DNA from: Blautia sp900556555
GTDB lineage: Bacteria; Bacillota; Clostridia; Lachnospirales; Lachnospiraceae
Assembly: GCA_964250615.1 (NCBI GenBank)
Contig: CAXUGM010000004.1
Direction: 5' to 3' (one strand)
Length of the DNA: 64,000 nt
Shown here: piece by piece, positions 8,159 to 16,067 of the stretch
Layout of the letters: the number at the start of each line of letters is the position of its first letter
How positions within the stretch are numbered: the first letter of the stretch is position 1
The notes under the pieces: model-generated
Told to the model about the DNA's origin: nothing
The model's database searches: none
What the model saw: only the letters and a program-made list of their open reading frames with translations
Translations under genes and position numbers: made by a program

Positions 8159-9424
8159 ATGTATGTACCATCTTTGAAAGCAGCCCAGACAGACGGTCCG
8201 GACAAAGGAAAACTCCGTCTGCAGGTCATTTCTGCATTGCGCAGCCAGCCCATTGAGGATGCATCTGTAACCATTTCCTATACAGGAGATCCGGATTCTG
8301 TTATAGAGATTACACAGACAGATGCCAACGGGCAGATTCCGGAAATCACACTTCCTGCACCTCCTCTGGAATACAGTATGGAACCCTCTGAATATCAGCC
8401 GTATTCAGAATACACTTTCCGCATCTCAAAAGAGGGATTTGAAGACTTGGATATTTCCGGCTCCGAAATTTTGCCGGACACCACATCCATCCAGCGGGCG
8501 GTTCTGAATCCTGCTATGCCACAGAATAATTTTGAGGACATTGTAATTCCTGCTCACACGCTCTTTGGAAATTATCCAGAGAAGATACCGGAAGAGGAAA
8601 TAAAACCTATGGATACTTCGGGAGAGATCGTGCTGAGCAGGGTTGTGATTCCTGAATATGTGGTGGTTCATGACGGTGCCCCTACCAATACTTCTGCACG
8701 GAATTATTATGTGCGTTACCGTGACTATATCAAAAATGTAGCCAGCAGTGAAATTTACGCTACCTGGCCGGGTGATACCATAAGGGCAAATGTACTGGCA
8801 ATCATGTCCTTTACCCTGAACAGGGTTTATACGGAGTGGTACCGGAATAAGGGTTACGATTTTACCATCACATCTTCCACAGCTTTTGACCACAAATGGA
8901 TTTATGGCAGGAATATCTTCGAGAGCATCTCCAGGATTGTAGATGAAATTTTCGATAATTACCTGTCAAGACCAGGTGTGCGGCAGCCAATCCTGACCCA
9001 ATACTGTGATGGACAAAAAGTACAGTGTCCTGGCTGGATGACACAATGGGGTTCTAAGTATCTGGGAGATCAGGGGTATTCTGCTATTGAAATTCTTAGG
9101 AATTTCTACGGAGATAATATGTATATCAACAGTGCAGAAGAAATTTCCGGCATTCCCGCTTCGTGGCCGGGAAATCCTCTGGATATCGGTTCCTCAGGCC
9201 CTAAGGTGAGACAGATACAGGAACAGTTAAATGCCATTGCCAGATCCTATCCTGCACTTCCTAAGATAGCAGCAGATGGGATTTATGGGGAAGCCACACA
9301 AAATGCAGTCCGGGAATTTCAGAAGGTATTTGGCCTTCCTGTAACTGGTGTGGTAGATTACCCGACCTGGTATGAGATTCAGGAAATCTATGTGGGAGTG
9401 ACAAGAATTGCCGAATTAGTTTAA
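8159..9424 (+). CDS. SpoIID-like and peptidoglycan-binding domain protein
   Basis: The C-terminal ~83 residues (from about 339) form a typical PG_binding_1 repeat (GSSGPKVRQIQEQL, DGIYGEATQNAVREFQ, VTGVVDYPTW). The middle (about 185-320) resembles a divergent SpoIID/LytB amidase-enhancer domain: YIKNVASSEI, WPGDTIRANVLAIMSFTLNR and a final GYSAIEILRNFYG. The N-terminal part looks like a beta-sandwich with Thr/Pro-rich loops. No signal peptide or membrane segment is visible, so the protein may act in the mother cell or at the spore. The start is uncertain: ATG 8159 has GCGAGG 6 nt upstream, while a TTG at 8120 would add 13 residues. The role in cortex or wall remodelling is inferred. The gene is monocistronic. 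Confidence 0.7.
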   Translation: MYVPSLKAAQTDGPDKGKLRLQVISALRSQPIEDASVTISYTGDPDSVIEITQTDANGQIPEITLPAPPLEYSMEPSEYQPYSEYTFRISKEGFEDLDISGSEILPDTTSIQRAVLNPAMPQNNFEDIVIPAHTLFGNYPEKIPEEEIKPMDTSGEIVLSRVVIPEYVVVHDGAPTNTSARNYYVRYRDYIKNVASSEIYATWPGDTIRANVLAIMSFTLNRVYTEWYRNKGYDFTITSSTAFDHKWIYGRNIFESISRIVDEIFDNYLSRPGVRQPILTQYCDGQKVQCPGWMTQWGSKYLGDQGYSAIEILRNFYGDNMYINSAEEISGIPASWPGNPLDIGSSGPKVRQIQEQLNAIARSYPALPKIAADGIYGEATQNAVREFQKVFGLPVTGVVDYPTWYEIQEIYVGVTRIAELV

Positions 9425-9433
9425 AAGGTTCAG

Positions 9434-9481
9434 GATGCTGCGGCAGAAAATGTGCTTTTGTAGCTTTTGTTTTTCTCCGCA
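9434..9481 (+). terminator. Possible terminator hairpin after PG-binding gene
   Basis: TGCTGCGG near 9436 pairs with CCGCAGC near 9477 around a long T-rich loop. The downstream T-run is short, so this may be a weak terminator. Confidence 0.4.
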
Positions 9482-9500
9482 GCCTGTTTTGAATAGGCTG

Positions 9501-9529
9501 TTGAAAAAAACTCCAATTAGAGGTAAAAT
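9501..9529 (+). promoter_or_regulatory. Promoter of glpK
   Basis: TTGAAA (9501-9506), 17 nt, TAAAAT (9524-9529). It leaves an untranslated leader of about 140 nt before glpK. Confidence 0.7.
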
Positions 9530-9560
9530 ACTATCAGAATATTCCTATCATCATATATGC

Positions 9561-9633
9561 AGCGACAGAACAGAGTGAGAGAGAAGCTGTCAGATTAAAG
9601 GTAACAGAGCCCTTTTCTGCACAGCTCTTTTTT
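9561..9633 (+). promoter_or_regulatory. Candidate attenuator in the glpK leader
   Basis: The leader holds GACAG (9564-9568) facing CTGTC (9587-9591). Then AGAGC (9606-9610) faces GCTCT (9624-9628) followed by a run of eight Ts, a terminator-like element placed before glpK. In Firmicutes glp leaders are commonly controlled by antitermination through GlpP. That analogy is inference; the stems are short and no glpP is in the window. Confidence 0.35.
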
Positions 9634-9677
9634 CGCATCTGAAGGGATAGGGAAGATCATGTGGGAGGAAAAACATT

Positions 9678-11174
9678 ATGGGAAAATATGTGATGGCATT
9701 GGATGCGGGGACTACCAGCAACCGCTGTATTTTATTCAATAAAAAGGGAGAAATCGTTAGTTCTGCACAAAAGGAGTTTACCCAGTATTTTCCAAAGCCG
9801 GGCTGGGTGGAGCACGATGCAAATGAAATCTGGTCTAACCAGCTGGGCGTGGCGGTGGAAGCCATGCAGAAAGTGGGAGCAGAGGCGTCAGATATTGCCG
9901 CTATTGGGATTACCAATCAGAGAGAGACTGCAATCGTGTGGGACAAGAACACAGGAGAGCCAATCTATCATGCCATTGTGTGGCAGTGCCGGAGAACTTC
10001 TGAATATTGTGACACACTGAAAGAAAAAGGGCTGACAGAAATGTTCCGCAAGAAGACAGGGCTCATTATAGATGCCTATTTTTCAGGAACAAAAGTAAAA
10101 TGGATTCTGGATCATGTGAAGGGTGCCAGAGAAAGAGCAAAAAATGGAGAGCTTTTATTCGGAACCGTGGAGACATGGCTAATCTGGAAAATGACGAAGG
10201 GTACTGTCCATGTAACAGATTATTCCAATGCATCCAGAACGCTTCTGTATAACATTAATACCCTGGAGTGGGATAAAGATATTCTTAAAGAACTGGATAT
10301 TCCAGAGTCTATGCTGCCACAAGTGAAGCCATCCAGCTGTGTCTATGGCGTCACAGACAGCAGTTTTTTCGGTGGTGAGATTCCCATTGCAGGAGCAGCA
10401 GGAGACCAGCAGTCTGCATTGTTTGGACAAACCTGTTTTTCAGAAGGAGATGCAAAAAACACTTATGGTACAGGTTGTTTCCTTTTGATGAATACAGGAG
10501 AGAAACCTGTGTTTTCCAAGAACGGGCTGGTGACTACCATTGCATGGGGGCTTGATGGAAAAGTGAATTATGCCCTGGAGGGTTCTGTCTTTGTGGCAGG
10601 AGCGGTCATACAGTGGCTGAGAGATGAACTCAGGCTTATTGATTCGGCAGAAGATTCTGAATATATGGCAAGAAAAGTAAAGGATACCAATGGATGTTAT
10701 GTGGTTCCGGCATTTACAGGACTGGGAGCACCTTACTGGGATCAGTATGCAAGGGGAACCATTGTTGGGCTGACTAGAGGTGTGAATAAATGCCATATTA
10801 TCCGTGCTTCTCTGGAGTCCATGGCTTATCAGGTACAAGATGTGATCGAAGCCATGCGTGCTGATTCTGGAATTGAATTAAATTCTTTGAAAGTAGACGG
10901 TGGTGCCAGTGCCAATAATTTTATTATGCAGACACAGGCGGATATGATCCAGGTGCCGGTAAAACGGCCAGTCTGCGTGGAAACCACCGCTATGGGTGCT
11001 GCTTATCTGGCAGGTCTTGCCGTTGGATACTGGAACAGCAAAGAAGAAATCATAGAAAACTGGAGCATTGACCGGGTATTTGAACCAGAGATCACGAAAG
11101 AAGAGCGGGACAAGAAGGCAAAAGGCTGGAAAAAAGCAGTGAAATGTGCTTACGGATGGGCCAGAGAAGAATAG
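9678..11174 (+). CDS. glpK: Glycerol kinase
   Basis: An FGGY-family cytoplasmic kinase that traps glycerol as sn-glycerol-3-phosphate with ATP. The N-terminal phosphate-binding DAGTTSNRCILF, the substrate motif GITNQRET and the ATP-site segments GAAGDQQSALFGQ and TYGTGCF are visible. The C-terminal DGGASANNFIMQ completes the signature. At 498 residues it is full length. The start has a strong GGGAGGAAAA site. No glycerol facilitator or glycerol-3-phosphate dehydrogenase is adjacent. An amidohydrolase follows after 20 nt. Confidence 0.97.
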   Translation: MGKYVMALDAGTTSNRCILFNKKGEIVSSAQKEFTQYFPKPGWVEHDANEIWSNQLGVAVEAMQKVGAEASDIAAIGITNQRETAIVWDKNTGEPIYHAIVWQCRRTSEYCDTLKEKGLTEMFRKKTGLIIDAYFSGTKVKWILDHVKGARERAKNGELLFGTVETWLIWKMTKGTVHVTDYSNASRTLLYNINTLEWDKDILKELDIPESMLPQVKPSSCVYGVTDSSFFGGEIPIAGAAGDQQSALFGQTCFSEGDAKNTYGTGCFLLMNTGEKPVFSKNGLVTTIAWGLDGKVNYALEGSVFVAGAVIQWLRDELRLIDSAEDSEYMARKVKDTNGCYVVPAFTGLGAPYWDQYARGTIVGLTRGVNKCHIIRASLESMAYQVQDVIEAMRADSGIELNSLKVDGGASANNFIMQTQADMIQVPVKRPVCVETTAMGAAYLAGLAVGYWNSKEEIIENWSIDRVFEPEITKEERDKKAKGWKKAVKCAYGWAREE

Positions 11175-11194
11175 AAAAGAAAGAAGAGGTTAAC

Positions 11195-12067
11195 ATGTTT
11201 GGAGAAAACCACGCACACATTTTTATGAATGCGGTGAATTACAAAAAAGCTGTAAAATGCCATGAGCAGGGAGTGGATGAACAGATTATCCGTGCACATT
11301 TTCAGGCATATCAGGACAAGGGAATCACCTTTGTCCGGGATGGAGGGGATTACCTCCATGTGTCAGAAAAAGCCAGGGAGATTGCAGGAGAGTATGGGAT
11401 TACATACCGCACCCCGTTGTTTGCCATTCACAAAAACGGGCATTATGGAAAAATTGTGGGGCGTGATTTTGACAACATGAAAGAATATGCTTCTTTGGTA
11501 CGGACAGTGAAATCCATGGGCGGTGATTTTATTAAGATTATGACCACCGGAATCATGGATTTCGATACCGATGGCTCTGTGACCGAGACAGCACTTTGCG
11601 GTCAGGAAGTAAAAGAAATGGTTCATATTGCCCATGAAGAAGGTCTGGCGGTAATGTCTCATACCAATGGGGCAGAAGCGGTGGCTGCTGCAGTGCTTGC
11701 CGGTGCAGACAGCATTGAGCATGGCAATTACGTGGATGAGGATACCTTAAAGCTTATGGCAGAATCTGAGGTAGTGTGGGTTCCTACCATTACGGTGGTG
11801 AAAAATATCATTGGCTGCGGAAGATTTTCGGATGAAGTGCTGAATAAGATCTGGGATGCAGGAAGCAAAAATATCAGGATGGGGTATGAACTGGGAGTGA
11901 AAATTGCTCTTGGCAGCGATGCGGGTGCCTATCTGGTTCCTCACGGACAGGGGCTTTTGGATGAATGGGGCTGTTTTCGGGAAATTTTAGGTGACAAAGC
12001 AGATCTGGAAAAGCGTCTTCTGGAGGGAGAAGAAATCATTCGAAAAAAATTCAAAAAAAGGTATTGA
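11195..12067 (+). CDS. Metal-dependent amidohydrolase (imidazolonepropionase-like)
   Basis: A TIM-barrel hydrolase of the amidohydrolase superfamily. The metal-ligand pattern is visible: HAH (H6, H8), a carboxylated-lysine candidate in FIKIMTTG (K114), H156 in SHTNG, H176 in IEHGN and D242 in GSDAG. At 290 residues it lacks the N-terminal beta-sandwich half that many imidazolonepropionase or prolidase-like members carry and begins directly at the HxH motif. ATG 11195 follows AGAAGAGG; an upstream extension lies inside glpK. It is probably cotranscribed with glpK, but the substrate is unknown. Its stop codon overlaps the -35 box of the tRNA promoter. Confidence 0.85.
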   Translation: MFGENHAHIFMNAVNYKKAVKCHEQGVDEQIIRAHFQAYQDKGITFVRDGGDYLHVSEKAREIAGEYGITYRTPLFAIHKNGHYGKIVGRDFDNMKEYASLVRTVKSMGGDFIKIMTTGIMDFDTDGSVTETALCGQEVKEMVHIAHEEGLAVMSHTNGAEAVAAAVLAGADSIEHGNYVDEDTLKLMAESEVVWVPTITVVKNIIGCGRFSDEVLNKIWDAGSKNIRMGYELGVKIALGSDAGAYLVPHGQGLLDEWGCFREILGDKADLEKRLLEGEEIIRKKFKKRY

Positions 12068-12092
12068 CGATTTGGAAAACTTTTGCTATAAT
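12064..12092 (+). promoter_or_regulatory. Promoter of tRNA-Leu
   Basis: TTGACG (12064-12069), 17 nt, TATAAT (12087-12092), 34 nt before the mature tRNA 5' end. The -35 box contains the stop codon of the upstream amidohydrolase gene. Confidence 0.85.
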
Positions 12093-12126
12093 TCGTTTTG
12101 TTGTGTGAAAGAATTAAATAGCAGAT

Positions 12127-12210
12127 GCGGAAGTGCTGGAATTGGCAGACAGGCAAGACTAAGGATCTTGTGTCTGTATAGACGTGTGGGTTCAAGTCCC
12201 ATCTTCCGCA
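12127..12210 (+). tRNA. tRNA-Leu (anticodon AAG)
   Basis: A complete class II tRNA. The acceptor stem GCGGAAG pairs with CTTCCGC, and A12210 is the discriminator. The anticodon stem CAAGA/TCTTG encloses the loop CTAAGGA, so the anticodon is AAG (codon CUU, or more if A34 becomes inosine). The long variable arm TGTCT-GTAT-AGACG and the T arm GTGGG TTCAAGT CCCAT identify Leu. The CCA end is not encoded. It is a single tRNA gene with its own promoter and terminator. Confidence 0.95.
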
Positions 12211-12216
12211 GTGCTT

Positions 12217-12248
12217 AACCCTGTATCTGAAAGGATGCAGGGTTTTTT
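12217..12248 (+). terminator. Terminator after tRNA-Leu
   Basis: AACCCTGTATC pairs with GATGCAGGGTT (one G.U) around a short loop, followed by TTTTTT. Confidence 0.85.
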
Positions 12249-12285
12249 GTCATATAGGACAGATTTATGAGAAAAGGAGAAGAAT

Positions 12286-13119
12286 ATGCTTACAATAGGT
12301 TGTCATTTATCATCAGCAAAAGGATACGAAGCAATGGCAAAGGAAGCTGGAAAAATTCAGGCAAATACATTCCAGTTTTTCACCAGAAACCCCAGGGGCG
12401 GAAAAGCAAAGGAAATCAAGGAAAGTGACGTAAAGGCATATGAGAAAAAAGCAGAAGAACTTGAAATTAAAAAAATCCTGGCTCATGCACCTTACACCTT
12501 AAATGCCTGTTCAGCCCAGGAGTCTGTCCGTGAATTTGCTTTTCAAACCATGAAGGATGATTTGGAGAGAATGGAATATACACCGGGAAATTGTTATAAT
12601 TTTCATCCTGGAAGCCATGTAAGCCAGGGAGCAGAAGCCGGAATCTCCATGATTTCTGAAATGCTGAACCAGATTCTGGTGCCACAGCAGAGTACCACGG
12701 TGCTTTTGGAGACCATGGCAGGCAAAGGAAGCGAAGTTGGCAGGGAATTTGAAGAAATCAGGGAAATTTTAGACAGAGTCACACTTTCAGATAAGATGGG
12801 TGTCTGTCTGGATACCTGTCATGTATATGATGCAGGATATGACCTGGTACAGGATTTAGACGGGGTGCTTACAAAATTTGATGAAGTCATTGGTTTAAAC
12901 AGGCTGAAAGCCGTTCATCTAAATGACAGTATGTTTGGCCTTGGCAGCCACAAGGATCGTCATGCGAAAATCGGAGAAGGAAAAATCGGTTTGGAGGCCA
13001 TAGTCCGTATCATCAACCATCCGGCACTGAAACATTTGCCTTTTTATCTGGAAACGCCAAACGATTTAGAGGGTTATGCCAGAGAAATTTCTATCTTAAA
13101 GGAGTTTTACAAAGAATAG
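12286..13119 (+). CDS. nfo: Endonuclease IV (AP endonuclease)
   Basis: A zinc-dependent TIM-barrel enzyme that cuts DNA 5' of abasic sites in base-excision repair. The metal-ligand segments are in order: HAPYTLN, NFHPGSH, LETMAGKGSEVG, CLDTCHVYDAGYD, VHLNDS and the HKDRHAKIGEGKIG signature, ending with a LETPN motif. The 277-residue length is typical. A clear AAAGGAGA ribosome binding site precedes ATG 12286. It may be read from its own weak promoter or by read-through of the tRNA terminator. Confidence 0.96.
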   Translation: MLTIGCHLSSAKGYEAMAKEAGKIQANTFQFFTRNPRGGKAKEIKESDVKAYEKKAEELEIKKILAHAPYTLNACSAQESVREFAFQTMKDDLERMEYTPGNCYNFHPGSHVSQGAEAGISMISEMLNQILVPQQSTTVLLETMAGKGSEVGREFEEIREILDRVTLSDKMGVCLDTCHVYDAGYDLVQDLDGVLTKFDEVIGLNRLKAVHLNDSMFGLGSHKDRHAKIGEGKIGLEAIVRIINHPALKHLPFYLETPNDLEGYAREISILKEFYKE

Positions 13120-13218
13120 AGGATTTTTTTGAAAAAATTTTTGAAAAAAAGAAGGAAATCGAAGAAAAATCGGTAATAATTAATATGACAGGGTGTTTTG
13201 GAAAGTGGGTGACTGCCT

Positions 13219-14238
13219 ATGAATATAAGGGAACAGACGGAAACCAGAGAATTACAGTTTTTAAGTCCCTATGCTTCCTGCAGCAAGAAGTCAAGAGGCA
13301 GGGACAGATTGGAAGATGAGTGTGATATCAGGACTGTTTATCAAAGAGACCGTGACAGGATTGTGCACTGTAAAGCCTTCCGCAGACTGAAAGATAAAAC
13401 CCAGGTATTTCTTTCTCCACAGGGTGACCATTACCGGAACAGGCTGACACATACCCTGGAGGTATCCCAGATTGCCAGAACCATAGCAAAGGCACTTTCT
13501 CTCAATGAAGATTTAACAGAAGCCATTGCACTTGGCCATGATCTTGGGCACACGCCGTTTGGTCATGCAGGAGAGCGGGCACTTGACAGGATATGTCCTT
13601 TGGGATTCGCACATTATAAACAGAGTGTGAGGGTGGTGGAACGTCTGGAGAAAAACGGTGCGGGACTGAACCTTACCTGGGAAGTCAGGGATGGGATTCT
13701 GAACCACAGAACAAAGGGAATGCCCCATACTCTGGAGGGCCAGGTGGTACGTTATTGCGATAAGATTGCATATATCCATCATGATATGGATGATGCACAG
13801 AGGGCGGGTGTGATCTCAGAAGATGATATTCCCATTACGCTCCGGATGCTTCTTGGTTATACCACCAGAGAAAGGCTGAACACTTTTGTCCATGATATTG
13901 TACAAAGCAGCAAGGGAAAAGAGCAGATTTCCATGTCCCCGGAAATTGAAGAGGGACTTCGTGATATCAGAGCCTTGATGTTTCAGGATGTGTACCTGAA
14001 CCCTGCGGCAAAGACAGAAGAACAAAAAGCAGAACATGTAGTAGAGGAGTTATATACATATTACAGTAAACATCCGGAGAAAATGTCAGCAGAGTACCGG
14101 AAGCTTCTTCATCAGGAGGAGGAAAAGGAACGGGTAGTCTGTGATTATATTTCCGGTATGACAGATCAGTATTCCCTGGAAAAGTTCCGGGAGCTTTTTA
14201 TACCAAAGCGCTGGAATGTCCAGGAAAAGGAGCAGTAG
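13219..14238 (+). CDS. Deoxyguanosinetriphosphate triphosphohydrolase-like protein
   Basis: An HD-domain dNTPase that releases tripolyphosphate from dNTPs. The metal-binding His/Asp residues lie in RNRLTHTLEVSQIAR, GHDLGHTPFGHAGE and a downstream YCDKIAYIHHDMDDA helix. The 339-residue length fits the short Firmicutes (YfbR-unrelated, Dgt-like type 2) group rather than the ~500-residue E. coli enzyme. It is 4 nt upstream of dnaG and so part of a dgt-dnaG-rpoD-trmK-Nif3 run, which suits a role in DNA-replication nucleotide balance. Confidence 0.9.
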   Translation: MNIREQTETRELQFLSPYASCSKKSRGRDRLEDECDIRTVYQRDRDRIVHCKAFRRLKDKTQVFLSPQGDHYRNRLTHTLEVSQIARTIAKALSLNEDLTEAIALGHDLGHTPFGHAGERALDRICPLGFAHYKQSVRVVERLEKNGAGLNLTWEVRDGILNHRTKGMPHTLEGQVVRYCDKIAYIHHDMDDAQRAGVISEDDIPITLRMLLGYTTRERLNTFVHDIVQSSKGKEQISMSPEIEEGLRDIRALMFQDVYLNPAAKTEEQKAEHVVEELYTYYSKHPEKMSAEYRKLLHQEEEKERVVCDYISGMTDQYSLEKFRELFIPKRWNVQEKEQ

Positions 14239-14242
14239 AACT

Positions 14243-16027
14243 ATGTTTTATTCGGATGAAATCATTGAAGAAGTCCGCATGAAAAATGATATTGTGGATG
14301 TGATTTCTGATTATGTGAAATTACAGAAAAAAGGCAGTTCCTATTTCGGGCTTTGTCCTTTTCATAATGAGAAATCTCCCTCATTTTCCGTCAGTCCGGG
14401 AAAGCAGATGTATTATTGCTTTGGCTGCGGAGCAGGGGGAAATGTATTTACTTTTATTATGGAGTATGAGAATTATACCTTTGTGGAGGCACTGAAGTAC
14501 CTGGCCGGGCGTGCAGGGGTGACCTTGCCGGAGGCAGAGTATTCCAAAGAAGCAAGAGCGGCGGCAGATTTAAGGACAACACTGCTTGAGATTCAGAAAA
14601 AGGCAGCAGGTTTTTATTATTATCAGCTCCGCCAGGATACGGGGAAGCAGGGAATGGCATATTTGAAGGGAAGAGAGCTTTCGGATGAAACCATTCATAA
14701 ATTTGGACTGGGATGTTCACCAAAATATTCGGGTGCCCTGTATCAGTATTTGAAGAGCAAAGGCTATTCGGATGAGCATTTAAAAGAATCTGGGTTATTT
14801 AATATAGATGAGCGAAGTGGCATGCAGGATAAGTTCTGGAACCGTGTCATGTTTCCCATTATGGATGTAAATAACCGTGTCATTGGTTTCGGCGGGCGTG
14901 TTATGGGTGATGCCAAGCCCAAGTATCTGAATTCCCCGGAAACAAAAATCTTTGACAAGAGCCGGAATCTTTATGGGCTTAACATAGCAAGAACTTCCAG
15001 AAAGCCCTATTTGATTGTTTGTGAGGGCTATATGGATGTGATTGCCATGCATCAGGCTGGTTTTACCAATGCAGTGGCATCTCTGGGAACGGCTCTTACT
15101 TCAGGACATGCCAGCCTCATGCGGCGTTATACCAAGGAAGTGCTTCTTACCTATGACAGTGACGAGGCGGGTCAGAAGGCAGCACTCAGGGGAATTCCTA
15201 TTCTAAAAGCAGCGGGAATCAGGCCAAGGGTCGTGAATCTGGCTCCGTATAAGGATCCGGATGAATTTATCAAGGAAGAAGGAAAAGAAGCCTTTGAGAA
15301 ACGTCTTGATGAAGCTGCCAATGCATTTTTATTTGAAGTGAAAGTCCTGGAAAGGCAGTATGATTTGTCTGACCCTGAGGGAAAGACAGAGTTTTTCCGC
15401 GAAATGGCCAGAAAACTTCTGGAATTCCCAGAAGAACTGGAACGGAACAATTATATGGAAAGCCTTTCCAGAATTTATCACATAAAATTTGAGGATTTAA
15501 GAAAAATGGTCAATAACATGGCTCTGGGCGGTGCCTCAACGGCTGTTTCTAAGAAGCCGGAAACGAGAACCAGGAAAAAGGAGAATAAGGAAGATGCAGG
15601 GCGCACAGCACAGAAGCTGATGCTTACCTGGCTGGCTTCTTATCCTGCTATGTTTGACACCATTGCCGGTTACATCACACCGGCAGATTTTACCACTCCC
15701 CTGTATCATCAGGTGGCAGAACTGGTATTTGCACAGCACGAAGAAGGAGAAGTCAATCCGGCGAAACTGCTGAATCAGTTTTCGGATTCTGAGGAACAAA
15801 AGGAAGTGACATCCTTATTTCATGCAACCCTGCATCTGGAGCGGAAAGAAGATGCCAGAAGAGCACTTCTGGAAACCGTGTGCAGGATGAAGCGGGACAG
15901 CATTGCCTGGCAGAGCGACCATCTCCTCCCCACAGACCTGGGAGGATTGCAGAAAATCGTGGAAGCAAGGAAAAGGCTGGAAGATTTGGAAAGAGGCAGA
16001 GTAACATTGCATATTTCTTTTGATTGA
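14243..16027 (+). CDS. dnaG: DNA primase
   Basis: Synthesises RNA primers for replication. The CHC2 zinc finger is at the N terminus (C38, H41, C59, C62 in the LCPFH and CFGCG motifs). The TOPRIM catalytic core follows with VCEGYMD (near 260) and TYDSDEAG. The C-terminal helicase-interaction part is more divergent. The protein has 594 residues. ATG 14243 is preferred to an earlier in-frame start inside the dGTPase gene because AAAAGGAGCAG is correctly spaced. Together with the downstream rpoD it forms the classical macromolecular-synthesis arrangement. Confidence 0.96.
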   Translation: MFYSDEIIEEVRMKNDIVDVISDYVKLQKKGSSYFGLCPFHNEKSPSFSVSPGKQMYYCFGCGAGGNVFTFIMEYENYTFVEALKYLAGRAGVTLPEAEYSKEARAAADLRTTLLEIQKKAAGFYYYQLRQDTGKQGMAYLKGRELSDETIHKFGLGCSPKYSGALYQYLKSKGYSDEHLKESGLFNIDERSGMQDKFWNRVMFPIMDVNNRVIGFGGRVMGDAKPKYLNSPETKIFDKSRNLYGLNIARTSRKPYLIVCEGYMDVIAMHQAGFTNAVASLGTALTSGHASLMRRYTKEVLLTYDSDEAGQKAALRGIPILKAAGIRPRVVNLAPYKDPDEFIKEEGKEAFEKRLDEAANAFLFEVKVLERQYDLSDPEGKTEFFREMARKLLEFPEELERNNYMESLSRIYHIKFEDLRKMVNNMALGGASTAVSKKPETRTRKKENKEDAGRTAQKLMLTWLASYPAMFDTIAGYITPADFTTPLYHQVAELVFAQHEEGEVNPAKLLNQFSDSEEQKEVTSLFHATLHLERKEDARRALLETVCRMKRDSIAWQSDHLLPTDLGGLQKIVEARKRLEDLERGRVTLHISFD

Positions 16028-16067
16028 GGAAATCATATAAATTAAGAATTGAGAGGATGGAACATTT

